This document shows, piece by piece, positions 1 to 12,364 of a stretch of 64,000 nt of DNA. Each line of letters starts with the position of its first letter. The first letter of the stretch is position 1. Origin of the DNA: Cheiracanthium punctorium (Eukaryota; Arthropoda; Arachnida; Araneae; Cheiracanthiidae); contig JAWZYV010019498.1 of the NCBI GenBank assembly GCA_038373885.1, positions 1,302,001-1,366,000 of the forward strand, read 5' to 3'. The translations under genes were made by a program, and so were the position numbers. Below the pieces are notes generated by a model. The model was not told the DNA's origin and did no database searches. It saw nothing but the letters and a program-made list of their open reading frames with translations.

Positions 1-300
1 ATAAGATATATTTGAATAATTTATCATTGTTTAGGGGGGGGGGGGAGGATGTAAAATACTATGAAAAAGAAATTTTAATGAAACATTTATTACATGTACG
101 CGCGTGTTTCACTTTTTTAATGTTGCATATGTATAAGCAAAAATTAACTGATACATTTATTGTAAAAATATTAATACTAGGATGCATCTTTTATAAATAG
201 AATAATTGCTACATTAACATTCTTATGTATTTTATAATATTTTTAAAATATATTTACATGAATGAATTTTGTGTTCCTTAAAATTTTTGCATATGCCTTT
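1..300. other. AT-rich DNA, no gene seen
   Basis: AT-rich sequence with a short G tract near 36-46. The short open frames have low-complexity composition and no recognisable domain. I see no gene here. Confidence 0.6.
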
Positions 301-307
301 CTATCTA

Positions 308-480
308 TCATACTAATATTATAAATGCTAATGCTTCTATGTATGTTTGTTACTCTTTCACGCTGAAACGGTTTGGCGGATTTGGATTAAATATGGAATA
401 AAGACAGTTAAAATCCTGGATTAAAAACAGGCTACTTTTTATCGCGCGAAAAAACACTGTTCCTATAATATGTAACAGGC
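308..480. repeat. degenerate interspersed repeat
   Basis: The run ctaatattataaatgc, followed by text like tttgttactctttcacgc and a toggle of gaaacgg and gatttgga, resembles an interspersed repeat common in arthropod genomes and often found at Helitron or other TE edges. No second boundary is visible here, so the class is left open. Confidence 0.4.
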
Positions 481-529
481 TTTAAACCAAATAGGTAGGC
501 CGTTTTTAAGGTAGTATCCTATAATTTGC

Positions 530-530
<1 letters not shown>

Positions 531-567
<37 letters not shown>
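531..567. repeat. (AT)n microsatellite
   Basis: Uninterrupted alternating A and T, about 18 dinucleotide units. Confidence 0.95.
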
Positions 568-571
<4 letters not shown>

Positions 572-845
572 TAATAAGTAAAACACAAAACATGCTGCAA
601 ATAAGACTGCGCATAAAAATATAACAGCTTAAGCAAGAATTAGAAACCACATTTTGAAAAGAAAATAAAAAAAAAGGGAAGATCTGAAATAAAAAAAAAA
701 GGGAAAATCTTTTTAAATACGCACCAAAGTGCTCTATATTAAAAGCGTATCATAGTTTATACGTCGTCCCTATTTTTCTTCCTTATTCCATTCAGTTGGA
801 GAGTGTATCATTATTCATGACTGGGACTTATTTTTCTTCCTTGTT

Positions 846-1835
846 TGATAAAAGCCATCTTTGGAATCGAAATCTATCTTAAAATTGCCTACGTAAACTA
901 TTTTATAATTGTTGCCAAGTATATTACAACTATACTTCACCGTTTTAAATATTGTTTCGAATGTCCATCATAATCCATGAGTGTGCCGTGTTTCTCTTTC
1001 TGGGTTGATTCCTCCTTGAACGCCCCGACTCTCGCCAAGGTGGCGATCATTAAGCATATGGAGCTACCACGACGATTTTTTGTATCGATGTGGCCATCGT
1101 AATTTAGAATTAAAATGGCGATTTTTAATAACCTGTAAGTAAAGCATTCCGTTACATTTTTATTTATTTTGGGTTGCCAATGAATGTAGTTTTAATAATG
1201 AAGTGTCTTCAAATTCCTTAACGGGTGCGTTGATCGCTAATTAGTACACTTTAGTTTTCATCTAGTTCTTTTGGGAGCGTTGAAACTTGTGTATATGTCC
1301 TAGAGACCCATGACTGCAAAGCTCGCCAAAGTGCGGGATTTTTTAGGTTGGCGAGAGCGGGGGCGTTAAAATAGGAATCAACTCTTGCTTGTACCGTAAA
1401 ACACATCTTTGGAATCGAAATCTATCTTAAAATCGCCTACTGAAACTATTTTACAATCTTCTCCAGGTATATTCCAACTATATCCCGTAGACATTTTAAA
1501 TGCTGTTTGGAATGGGTATCCTAACCCATGAATGTACCGTGTTTTCCTTCCTTGTTCCATAAAACACTTCTTCGGAATAGAAAGCTACATTGAAATCGCC
1601 TACCAAAACTGTTTAACCATTTTCGCCAGGCATAGTCAGACTATACTTCACCTTTATAAATACCATTTGGAAAGTGTATCATAATCCATGATGTGTACCG
1701 CATTTGTCTTCTCTCTTCTATAAAACACTGCTTCGGAATTAAAATCTATATTTAATTCGCTTACTCAGACTATTTTACAATATTCGCCAGGCGTTATCTA
1801 ACTATACTCAAAATATATTTATAATAAATTGTTGC
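846..1835. repeat. tandem repeat, ~165-bp unit, interrupted
   Basis: Four related units start near 846, 1390, 1557 and 1720. Each begins with a run like aaaacacttcttcggaat, continues through ctatcttaaaatcgcctac and a ttcgccaggtat block, and ends near catgaatgtaccgtgtt. The units are about 160-165 bp and diverged. The array is split between units 1 and 2 by the inverted-repeat element at 1019-1367. It looks like a decayed satellite or the internal repeats of an old transposon. No coding function is evident. Confidence 0.75.
1019..1367. mobile_element. MITE with ~20-bp terminal inverted repeats
   Basis: The left end AACGCCCCGACTCTCGCCAA matches the reverse complement of the right end (AACGCCCCCGCTCTCGCCAA). 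The element is ~350 bp without a coding frame and sits between units of the flanking ~165-bp tandem repeat, so it inserted into that array. I could not identify an unambiguous target-site duplication, so the superfamily is unassigned. Confidence 0.65.
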
Positions 1836-4109
1836 GTTTTGGCACCCAGTTTAGCGATCATTTATCAAAAATTGCAAACCTTGTGCGACTTTCAACATTT
1901 TATTAACGCCCCCACCCCCCCTCCACATTATCTGGCAACTCGCTTGAAAAGTGACTCGACGCGAAAAATGTACCAAAATTGTGTCTACACAAAAAGCAAG
2001 GTTGAAATTAATAGCACTCTGTTGCTAAAAATAAATAAAATAAATAAAAGCTAAGCCAAATAAAGTGCGAGAATTAATGTGAAAATAGAATGGAACGGAA
2101 ATTATAACCACTGTCACCATCTTCAGGGACCACAAACCGTGGATTATAATTAAAAGCAAACAAAATAGTACAGTTTCGGTTGTGTGGCATATCAAAAGAG
2201 ATATTAACTCTCTTTTGTTCACACGTGTCTCACACGTTCTGGGCCCTACCCTACTATAAAAAGGAAAAAAAGAAATCAAAAAGATAACAAAAATATAAAT
2301 AGCAATTATAAATCTACATACCAGACTTCAGCACATGGAAATCTTAGTGAAAACAAGTAATATGTGTTGCCAATGTTAAGAATTGTAAAAAGTGAAAACT
2401 GGTGTTGCCACAAAATAAAAGTAGAAAAGTGGAAATTGAAAAACGCTAATTGCAAATTGAAAAACGCTATTCTGCAAATTGAAAAACGCTATTTGTAGGT
2501 TCCGAACTTTTCGCCTTTCATTCATTTCGCTCGCGAGAGTTAAAAGAAATAAATATTATTTTCAAGGAAAATATTGTTACCATCTCTCTTAAAGTTTTTT
2601 GTACTGAGAATATCAAGTGTAGAAATTAGAATATTTAGTCAGTCGTCCAAATGACCTGTGAGTTCAAAACTTCCTTGGTTCGTACACATGATTTAAAGGA
2701 AAAATGCAAAGCGACTGCTTACAATTTTGAAAATCTTTCTAATTTTGAAATTGTTATTGAGTATTTCCCTTGGTGGTTCTCTTAGACAGGTGAAACGTTG
2801 TCAGGAGTGAGAGGATGCTCTCTGCTCTTCTCACTACAAGCATGAATGTTACTCAGCTACGGTTGAACTTGAAGAATGGTTTCATGATTGAAAATGTATT
2901 TGTTTGAATTTCACGTAAAAAACGCAATTACTTTTTTGCCGACCCAATATTATCACTGTGTTTGTTATTTCACTTTCTTCATTTAATATTATCGTCTGCA
3001 ATGTGCTATACTCTTATAAGACTTTTGGCGGAATTTTAATTTCTTGTCAGATGAAAATTTAGACAGAAAAACGTGATTTTGAATGCTTTTTGAATGATTG
3101 ATAAAATATGGGGAAGTTCAAAGACCTAATGTTTCCAATTTTAAAAAAAGGACAAATTTATGCCTGGAATGTGGAGGATGTTAGTTTTTTCAGAAATTAG
3201 ACGTTGTGTTAGAAGACATGCATCTACTTACTGCATCTAATTCTATACCTGGAAAATATTTTATTTGGGGGTATGGTATCGGACGAAATAATAGACGCTT
3301 TATAGAATCACCATCAAACTGTAAAAATCTCTAATTTATTTGCTTCAAAATTTGATATTTTTTAATACCGCTATCTTTTACTGTGTTTTTGCACAAAAGA
3401 AAGCTATTTTACGTTTATTTTATGCAATTTTTTAAAAAAATTGTCACTTAATAAATTTATATATGGTCCCTTAACTCATGACAATAAACCATTTTATTTA
3501 ATATAAATTAAACTACTGAACGTAAAAATTTGAAATTTTGCATAGCCATGTAATGTTACTTTCTGCATCTATTTCCGTCGAAATTTGGCTAGGGCGCTAT
3601 TCATAATTTTTTTAATATTAATTTAATAATTCATAATTCATATTAATATTTTATTAAAAATCATAATAAAAATGAATTATGTTTGGGATGTTGAGTTCTA
3701 ATAGTACGAATAAAAATCAGCTTCTTATTTTTAATATTATATGAGATATGAATTAAAGTTTGAAAAAATATTTTAACATATGGGGAGGGGGATTTTGAAA
3801 GCTCATAACTCACTCATTTTTAGTTCAAATTTATTGAAATTGGTATCCAGGGTTAAAATGGGCTAAATTTTTGAAATATGAAGTGAAATCTAGGGGTTGC
3901 TATTGAGAAAAAAAAAAAGTTGGTGCGAATTTGAATATGTAGATGGCCCCTCATACAATTTTTATGCATCGCAAATTAAAGTGTACTTCAGTCCTAAACG
4001 ATTGGTATCTGCAACTTTGCTGTACGACGAACGACGGCCGAAAAAAGTACAAGTGGGCCTTTTTTTTTTTTTTTCCACAGCTGTACATTATATTTTTTAC
4101 CATCCTTGG
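1836..4109. other. AT-rich DNA, no gene seen
   Basis: No domain-bearing frame on either strand. A small tandem repeat at about 2436-2500 has three copies of a ~22-bp unit containing gcaaattgaaaaacgctatt. The rest is AT-rich and unremarkable. Confidence 0.5.
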
Positions 4110-5363
4110 CAGCACAGCAAACTTGTATCAAACTTGCAGCAAGCTTGATTTATCAAGTCGATAAACTTGAATTAAGCTTGAAAATTTCAAGCGTGTAAGC
4201 TTAATGCAAGCTTGAATCAAGTGTTCTAGTTTACACTTGCCCAGCTTGCATTAAGCTTGAATCAAGCTTGACACAGCAAGCTTAATGTCAAGCTTGAAAA
4301 ATTTTCCTACAAAAAATTTTTCTAAATGCACGGGGGGGGGGGGGCGTCGGCGAACTCGCCCCACATACTTTACTTTTCCACGCATTTTCCCCTCTATGCT
4401 GAAATTTTAAGTTATTTTAATCTGTTTCCATCAAACGTCCGCGGCTGGGAGGCCAGCGTGCTAACCGTTCCGCCAATAATCCTCGCGCTGCTATCACTAA
4501 AGTTTGAAGTGACTGTTATGGTTTTCACGCCGTTTTCTGGTCAGATCGATCAGTGGGCGATGCCGATAAGTTTATTTTATTTTTCCATGGGATGAATCAA
4601 AATTTAAATAATGTTATGTGTGATTTATAGACTCTACTAATAGGGAAATAAGCATAATATAAACTTAAAAGCAGGACACGTTTTAAAACTTTCAATATCG
4701 CAACACTCATGTTGGGCAATACTGCTGGCCAAAAGCGAGACAAACGACTGATTTTGAAATCAATTTCGTAGTATAATTGCATTTTATTTTGAAGAATTTC
4801 CATATTTGGAAATATAGAATCTTTTTTTTTAATTCTATGGTCAAGTACATTTATGACTGATTAATTATTTTGTGGCGGCCGGATTGCGCCTCATTCTACC
4901 ACCCATAAAGTGAAGTATATTAACTAACTAAATTGTGTTTAATTATATTAAAGTTTATTTTTAGGGCTAATTAATTAGTTAATGGAATTACTAATGTTAA
5001 TTAGATGCAAATAAAACTAAAACTCCCCTCGTGTTACACTTCAGAGGGGCTTATCCCATTCATTCCTTCCCCTTGCGTGTTCTAATGTCCAGGTTTTGTG
5101 CGATAATAAAATAAAACGCAAGTTTTACGAACTTTTCTTTATTTAATATGAGCAAATTTGAGAAAACGCTAGACAATTAATGTCCATTCTCTTTCACAGA
5201 TGGCGCCATCACCGCACGCTTTCCCTTTCAAGCAGAAATCAAGCTGTATTCCAGCTTGACAGATCAAATGACTTCTGCAAGCTTAAAATGAATTGAACTG
5301 TCAAGCTTGTATTAATACGTCAAATTCAAAGAAATGTCAAGCTTGATTTAAGCTTATGTGCTG
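4110..5363. mobile_element. candidate non-autonomous DNA transposon with AAGCTTG subterminal repeats
   Basis: The ends read CAGCACA and TGTGCTG, a 7-bp perfect inverted repeat. Inside each end, over about 150-190 bp, lie many copies of AAGCTTG or CAAGCTTGA in both orientations (about 4120-4300 and 5225-5355). Dense subterminal repeats next to short TIRs are typical of transposase-binding sites. There is no transposase, and the interior holds a G tract and a TRIM-LTR fragment. No convincing target-site duplication was found, so the boundaries could be off by a few bases. Confidence 0.5.
4871..4912 (-). repeat. fragment of TRIM LTR
   Basis: The run from tgtggcggcc through ggattgcgcctcattctacc and acccata matches, in reverse orientation and with an internal deletion, the LTRs of the TRIM elements at 40594-41139 and 54012-54521. 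It is a third, decayed genomic trace of that family. Confidence 0.6.
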
Positions 5364-5399
5364 TTTGGGATCTTTCCTTAGTACTTCTTAGCTATTAAA

Positions 5400-5659
5400 G
5401 CTTGTACTACGTTGCTCATAGGTTAGCTATTATCGAGTTTTTTTTTTTTTTTTAATATTTAATATTTATTTATCTTTTTCCCTTCCATTTTCTGAATTTC
5501 TTGATAAATTAACATGGTTTTGGCAGCATTTTGTCTGTTTTTCTTTCTCCTACTTTTTACTCCTTGGCTCTAGCTGTTTTTTTTTTTTTTTTTTGTGTTG
5601 TTGTTGTTGTTTTTTTGTCGACTAACTTTCTCGTTTCGCGTCGATTTCTAGTCTTGTCT
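5400..5659. other. T-rich low-complexity DNA
   Basis: Poly(T) runs near 5440-5453 and 5577-5594 and a short (GTT)n run near 5597-5613. No gene is seen. Confidence 0.6.
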
Positions 5660-5825
5660 CAAGGACGTACCCAGGGGGGTGGTCCAGGGGGTCCGGACCC
5701 CCCCCCCCCCCCGAAATTTCAGTTTTTGTTAACAAAATAAGAATGATGAAGTCTTTTTGTGAAAAATTCTGCCTTTTTCACCATTTGGACCCCCCCCCCG
5801 AAATTTTTTTCTGGGTACGTCCTTG
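5660..5825. mobile_element. hAT-type MITE, 166 bp
   Basis: The TIRs are perfect: CAAGGACGTACCCAG at the left and its exact complement CTGGGTACGTCCTTG at the right. The element is flanked by the 8-bp direct repeat TCTTGTCT (5652-5659 and 5826-5833), which is diagnostic of hAT-like transposition. The interior has C-rich and G-rich tracts and no coding capacity. A diverged copy lies at 10582-10744 inside a Helitron. Confidence 0.93.
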
Positions 5826-5833
5826 TCTTGTCT

Positions 5834-6163
5834 GTGCTTCCACCTTCATGTTAGGTTAGCATCCATGCTGTTTTTTTAACTTATAGCTATGGTCATACCC
5901 CCAGGTTACGTAAAGCGACTCCTTTTGTCAGGTAACCTGCAGAAACCTAGCTATTTTTGATTTTTCTTTACATTGAAATGTGTGTACGGTGGTACTTGAT
6001 GATGGAGTATTACATTTAACAATTTTCCACTCCATCTCCTCTTCATTGCTTGGGTTCGTAAAGTTACGCTTAAGCCCACGTGTTCTCACCTGGCTTGTTT
6101 TCCCCCTTCTCTTTATCTCTGATAGCTATGTTTTTTACAATATTTATAGCCTCTGGATTATCT
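5834..6163. other. unannotated spacer
   Basis: Pyrimidine-rich DNA between the hAT MITE and the first Helitron. No domain or RNA gene is recognised. Confidence 0.5.
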
Positions 6164-8823
6164 TCTATACTATTAAAATCTGTGCGCGTCTGTCTGTCTG
6201 TGTGTAGCATCATCTCCTCCGAAACCGCTGGGAGTTGAGTTTCAATCGAGGTGTCCACTTATTCGAAAAATTCCGAGGAAGGTCTTCCGCTAATTTAAAT
6301 TTCGAAATTCGAATTAGTTTAGGAGATATTGATAAAAAAAAACCCGTCAAAAACATTAATTTTTGCTCTCCGCAACTCCGCGATTGTAACCCCTGTAGTG
6401 AAAATGTGAGAAATAAGCATCGAGGTTGCCATGTTTGGCGAATTTATTAAATGATTTACACTCTTGCATTAAAAATAAAGGAATAATACTTTTTTTTCTG
6501 TTTCGAATATTTGCTAGGTTATTTTTTAATTAAAATATCGTCTGCGTGGGAAATCAGAGCAGGAATTCAATATTTTTTATACGCAAAAGAAAAAGGATTT
6601 GTAAATTTCAGAGATTAAAGTGTATAACCTTATAATTTGGCGGAAAAAATGGCTTATATGGCGATTTTGAAAAAGTGGATTCTAGTGGTTTGCACAATTT
6701 TAGGCTTGGCGCAATTTACTGAGAGCGTAAAGAAATAGTATTTTTAAAAACAAGTGTAGGTTTTTCTAGAATTTAGCCTGAAATTTTAATTTTCTGTTCA
6801 GAAATAATGCAGTTATTAAGGCGATTTTAAATGATTTTCATCAAGTTAAATAAATTGATTTAAGTTAGGGAAACACCGTCAAATTTCAGAAAATTAAACT
6901 TTTTCATTTGTATTGCTAATTCTATGCCCCGATTGATATGAGTTGGTGTTACGAGCGTATGAATAGACAATATTTTTTAATCCCGCCAAACAAGGTTTAA
7001 TAAAATAGGAAGTCTTTATAAATACGAATGCTGTTTGAGATGAATGAGAATATTTTTTAAACCCAGTATGACTAGCTGATAATGCCTTTAAATTACTGCA
7101 TTTATTGTCAAGTTTAATGTGTGATTCATTTTGGCTATTTGTCATCGACTGCCGACGTTAATTACGCCAAAATGGCAGTTCTAGCAAAGTAAACATAAAT
7201 AAATCATATCATATTCTATTTTTAACACTGCTACAGTTTCCGTAGCAACGGAATCCATTGTTGCCACTTACGTTGTTCAATTTAATAATTAAGTGAAACC
7301 ACTCATTTCTACAGCTCTTAAGACCCAAAAAAGTGAAAACGCATTAAATATGAAACAAATAGAATTTTAACATATTTGCGCATTAAAAATAATCGAAGTT
7401 TTTTCCGGCAATTCTGCATATTTTTCATTTTATTCGCGTGTAACGTCATTTTCACGTCATTGTCTTCTGTTTTGCTCTCAGATTATGCAGAGAAGCACAT
7501 TACACGCTAACGTATGTGCTGCTTCGGCGGACATAAGGAAGCGCTTTTGTCGAGTGCGTATTTGTCTAATCAAAACCTATAGGAGGTTTTGGTCTAACCC
7601 CTCTGTGTGTATAAATTGAAGCAATGAAACTTTGTAGGCCTTTTTTTTTAACTAGAAAAAGGCAGATTAACGTCGTTAACGTGGAAGAAGCAATATGGAA
7701 AACTATTTAATTGGTAGCCGTAATGCGAAATGATAATCTATTATTCACATGCGCAAAGCACCAAAATTTCGAAGTTATGAAAAGTCAGGAATATGAAATG
7801 AAAATCCTAAATAAATCACCAGAGACTATAGGATAAGCATCGTGTACGAGAATGATACTGCAATCATGTACATAACAAAGGCGCTTGCAAGGAATACAAA
7901 ATATAATATGAAATTAATTGCTCTTTCTTCCCATGGCGTTTGTGAAATCTTTCCGAATAACGGGATGCGATGTGCTTAGAATTTTCATATAAATGACTTA
8001 TATGTTAAAGTTCTATTTATTTTTTCATATATATTCCAGTTACTCCAGTTACAAGACCAAGAGCTCTAGAAACGACTTCAGATTTTGTTTAATATTGAAT
8101 TTGACACTATGCAATTAATCTATGTTAAAAATAAAATATGAAATTAGTTATTTATTTAGTGTGAATTGGCAGTGAGATCAACATTAGTTTTATGTAACAC
8201 GTGTGCTACAGTATTAAGAGTTCAGTAAGGGTAATAAGCTTTTCCACTTAAGTTACGTCACAAATGTTTTCATTTACGAAAGCGACAAGATCTTCACGGA
8301 AACAGGGTGCATTTTGGTTTCTGGACGTACAATGTGCATCGATTGTTTCGAGTAGGTTTTTTAAATTTAGGTAAAATTTAATAAGGTTTAAAACTAATTT
8401 TTCAACTTCAGAGTCATCTGCAACATAACTGTGCTGATGCATTGTCCACGCTTTACGAAATGCAAGATAAGATAAAATAGTATTCAACATCATGTAATGT
8501 TATTCATATGGTATGTATGAATACTATAAATAAAATCTAAAAAAAGAGAATTATATGATGTAGAAATAAGGCATTTTTCGAAAGAGAAAAGTTTCGTCTG
8601 CATACCGTAAACTTCTTACTTTTCTGATCGCCAGTGACAATGGTGTAGTTTTTGTGTCATCATATTGCAATCGTCTCAAATTTCCACTCATGGAGTCAGC
8701 TTTTCGTCAGAATTCCAGCAATTTTTCACTATTAGAGATTCCTATTACTGGGTTTAATTAGAATTATATGTGTGTAAGGAAAATATTCGTCTCCTACCGT
8801 GCGGAGAACGGGTAAGCAGCTAG
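6164..8823 (+). mobile_element. non-autonomous Helitron, copy 1
   Basis: The 5' end is TCTATACTATTAAAATCTGT and the 3' end is gcggagaacgggtaagcagCTAG, preceded by a short CCGT...ACGG hairpin. Both fit the Helitron pattern of 5' TC, 3' CTRR, a subterminal hairpin and no inverted repeats. The element is 2.66 kb and lacks Rep or helicase domains, so it depends on another element. It is collinear over most of its length with the Helitron that starts at 8824. A minus-strand frame at 8248-8493 is its only protein-like stretch. Confidence 0.88.
8248..8493 (-). CDS. unrecognised 81-aa frame inside Helitron 1
   Basis: The frame begins MMLNTILSYLAFRKAW and continues with a balanced, leucine-rich, moderately acidic composition, unlike the poly-K/N/F frames nearby. 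I do not recognise a family. The homologous part of Helitron 2 (about 11700-11950) has small deletions that break it. It may be a captured host exon, since Helitrons are known to carry gene fragments, or simply chance. No start context or splice evidence favours either reading. Confidence 0.15.
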   Translation of the reverse strand: MMLNTILSYLAFRKAWTMHQHSYVADDSEVEKLVLNLIKFYLNLKNLLETIDAHCTSRNQNAPCFREDLVAFVNENICDVT

Positions 8824-10581
8824 TCTATACTATTAAAATCTGTGCGCGTCTGTCTGTGTGTGTGTGTGTAGCATCATCTCCTCCTAAACGGCTGGGAGTT
8901 GAGTTTCGAACGAGGTATCCACGAATTCGGAAAATTTCGTGAAAGAACCTCCGCTAATTTAAATTTCGAAATTCGAATTAGTTTAGGAGATATTGATAAA
9001 AAAAACCCGTCAAAAACGCTAATTTTTGATCTCCGCAATTCCTCAATTGTAACCCCTGTAGTCAAAAAAGGGAGAAATAAGCATCGAGGTTGCCATGTTT
9101 GGCTATTTTATTAAATTATTTAGACTCCTGCAGTAAAAATAAAAGAATAATGATTTTTTTTCTGTTTAGATTATTTACAAAGTTATTTTTTAATTAAAAT
9201 ATTTCGTTCATGTGAAATCAGAGCAGGAATTCAATGTTTTTTATGTGTAAAAGAATAAGGGATTGAGAGATTTCCGAGACTAATATGAATATTTTATAGT
9301 TTGTCGAAAAAAAAATGGCTGATGTGGCGATTTTGAGAAAGTAGTAGGTTGTACCGATTTGTACTGTTTTGGGCTTGGCGCAAATTACTGAGAGCGTAAC
9401 GAAATAGTATTTTTAATAACAAGTATAAGTTTTCCGGCGCTATACTTCGATTTTTCATATTGAAATAATGCAGTTATTAAGGCGATTTTAAATGATCTAT
9501 AGAATTTTCACGAAATTAAGTAAACTGATTTACGTTAGAGGAATTCAGCCAAATTTCAGAAAATTGAAATTCTCGCATTTTGTACATGGTAGTTAACGGT
9601 GATTAAAACCCTATAGTTAATAATAATTTAAATAACTGCTACTTATCAATAATATGCCTGCATTAAATTTTGTCGATGGAACCATATAAATGATAGATAA
9701 CTATTTCCCATTTTGATTGCTGTTAAATCAAACCTTCGAATGATTCCCTGAAAACAAAAAGATCTCGCAAAATGGTGTATGTTGGCATTTTGGCGATTGA
9801 AGTACTACATGTGTATTAAATAATTGATTCTGATATGTTAAAGCAGCGCTACGTTTCTTTTATTGGAAACTGTTAGAAACAGACATAATTAATACTGTCT
9901 AATATATTTTTTGTTTTACGAATTGAAATCTATGTTGATTCCTACTTTAGTTCATTTCTTAGCAAAGTAGGCGAAAATATTCAAATGTAGTGCAACTCTG
10001 TTCGTATTATTAATTCCATTCCACAATTGAGATGAGCCGATGTCACTAGCGTATGCATAGATATTTTATTTTTAAATTCCGACAAACAGGGTATTGCGAA
10101 TTGCCTTTAGTGTCAAGTTTAATTTGCGATTTGAGCTATTTGACATCGACTGGTGGCGTTAATGACGCCAATATGACAGTTCTAGCAAAGTAAACATAAA
10201 TAGCTCATTTCATGTTCTATTTTTAACATTGCTATAGTTTCCGTAGCAACGGAATCCATTGTTGCCACTTAAGTTGTTAAATTTAACAATTATAAGTGAA
10301 ACAACTCATTTCTACAGCTTTTAAGACTCGTAAAAGTGAAAACGCATCAAATGTGAAACAAATAGAACTGTAAGAGACTTGCATTGCACTTTAAAAATAA
10401 TCGAAGTTTTCATGCAATTCTACATATTTTTAATTTTACTTCCTTCGCGTGTGGGTGCCATTTTTATGTCAAATTTTGCTGCCTTGCTGGTAGATTATCC
10501 GGAGCTGCACATAAGCACTAATGTACATGTTCCTTCGGACATAAACAAGAGCGTATGTCCGGCGCGTATTTGTGTAACCCC

Positions 10582-10744
10582 CAAGGCCGTACTCGGAGTG
10601 GGGGGACCAGGGGGTCCGGTACCCCCGAAATCTAAAACTTTGTTAACAAAACAATAATAATGAAACTTTTTGTGAAAAATTGGGCTTTTTCATATTTTGG
10701 TCCCCCCCCCTCCCCCCGAAATTTTTATCTGGATACGGCCCATG
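10582..10744. mobile_element. hAT-type MITE, diverged copy
   Basis: Same family as 5660-5825. The ends (caaggccgtactcgg and the complement of ctggatacggcccatg), the ttgttaacaaaa block and the C-tract before gaaattttt all align. The flanks gtaacccc (left) and gtacccc (right) look like one 8-bp duplication with a one-base indel. It lies inside Helitron 2, so it is younger than that copy. Confidence 0.75.
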
Positions 10745-11240
10745 GTACCCCACTGTGTTAATCAGAGTTTTCTGGGGTCAGATTTTTTAGACCATTTTTT
10801 TTTTCAATGGAGATCTCATCCTGAAGTATATTGATCACTGATACATGAAAAGAAAAATGATCAATTATGAGCTAGCAGTGACGTAGCCAGAAATTTTTCA
10901 TGGGGGTGTTACGACTACTGCAGCTCACACATATGTATGTATACGCGTGTGTGATAAGGGATTAAAGAATATTCATTTTGTATGGCAATAAACTCCTCAT
11001 GGGTGGTTGTGACCCCCTGTCCCCTCCTTGGCTACGCCACTGCACGCAAGCATATGTTGTCATGTCATGAAAAACCGTCGTAGATGGTAAACACCGAAGT
11101 TGTTTCGAGGGTTATACAGAATTTAAAATTTTGTAAAGTTTACTTTTGATACAGTTCGGATATTTGCCACCAAGGCGAGATGAAATATTACTAAATACGG
11201 CAACCCAGAATTTTCTTTTGAATTTGACACTATGCAACTA

Positions 11241-11570
11241 CAGTAGATTCCCTATAACACGGTAGATACGTTCCGTGTTATAGGAATCCGTGTTGTACGG
11301 GTCCTGCGCTATACTCCACCTGGAGAGCGGACTGCGCGGAATAATCGCGGCAAAACTTATTTGCACTCCGTAGAAATGCAATGATGTTTGGTGTTGCCAT
11401 TCAAAAGTTATGTTAATTACAGGAGCTAAAAAGTCATAATATCAGAACATGTGTCTCATTTTACCGTGCTGTACGAGTCTCTTTTAACGTGTTACACGAA
11501 AATGATCACAATTTTTTCGCCGTGTTCTACGAATTCGTGTTTTAGACCCATGTTATGAAGGGGTCTACTG
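11241..11570. mobile_element. pogo/Tigger-like MITE, 330 bp
   Basis: The ends CAGTAGATTCCCTATAACAC and ...GGGGTCTACTG are inverted repeats of the pogo/Tigger type (Tc1-mariner superfamily). TA dinucleotides lie on both sides (11239-11240 and 11571-11572). Further inverted Y-TATAACA or GTGTTATAG blocks lie inside the ends. There is no transposase. It is nested in Helitron 2; comparison with Helitron 1 shows the empty site. Confidence 0.8.
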
Positions 11571-12364
11571 TAAATTGTTAAAAATAGAAAATGATATTAG
11601 TTATTTATTTAGTGCGAGTTGACAGTGAGACCAACGTCAGTTTTATGTAACAAGTGTGATACTGCATTAAGAGTTTAGTAAGGGTGATAAACTTTATCGC
11701 AGAAGTTACGTCACAAATGTTTTCATTTGAAATGCGACTTGATTTTCACGAAAACTGTGTGCAATTTTGACTTCTAACGTACGTGGTGCAACTATTATTT
11801 TATGTAATGTTTTGTTAATTTAGGTGAAATTCAATAAAGCCATCTGTAAAATAACTGCGCTAATGTATTTTCCACACTTTAGGAAATGCAAGATAAAATA
11901 AAATAGTTGTCAACATCATGTAATTTATTCATATGGCATTTATTAAATGCTATAATTAAGCCTAAAAAAACAAAATTATATGATGTAGAAATCAGGCATT
12001 TTTCGAAAGAAATAAGTTTCAGCTGGATACCGTAAATATCTTCTTTTTTCATCGCCAGTGACACTGACGAAGTTTTTATGTCATCAGGTTGCAATCATCT
12101 CAGATTTGCACTCATGACGTCAACTTTTAGTCACGATTCAAGTATTTTTTACGCGTTTTGAGATTCCGCATTACTGGGTTTAATTCGAATTATATGTTTA
12201 AGGAAAATATTCGTTTCCCACCGTGCGGAGAACGGGTAAGCAGCTAGTCAATTATTATTTCATGGTTTCAGTTTTATTATTGTTATTATGTGCTATCACT
12301 TAATGTTCTACTTGGGATTCCATATTACGTAAGTTTAGCTATTTTATATTATATATATATATGT

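Larger units (their letters stand above)
8824..12247 (+). mobile_element. non-autonomous Helitron, copy 2
   Basis: It starts TCTATACTATTAAAATCTGT directly after the CTAG of copy 1. It ends at CTAG (12244-12247) after the same gcggagaacgggtaagcag terminus, followed by T, as expected for insertion into an AT dinucleotide. It is 3.42 kb. The extra length over copy 1 comes partly from two nested elements, a hAT MITE (10582-10744) and a pogo-like MITE (11241-11570). There is no Rep/helicase coding sequence. Confidence 0.88.
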
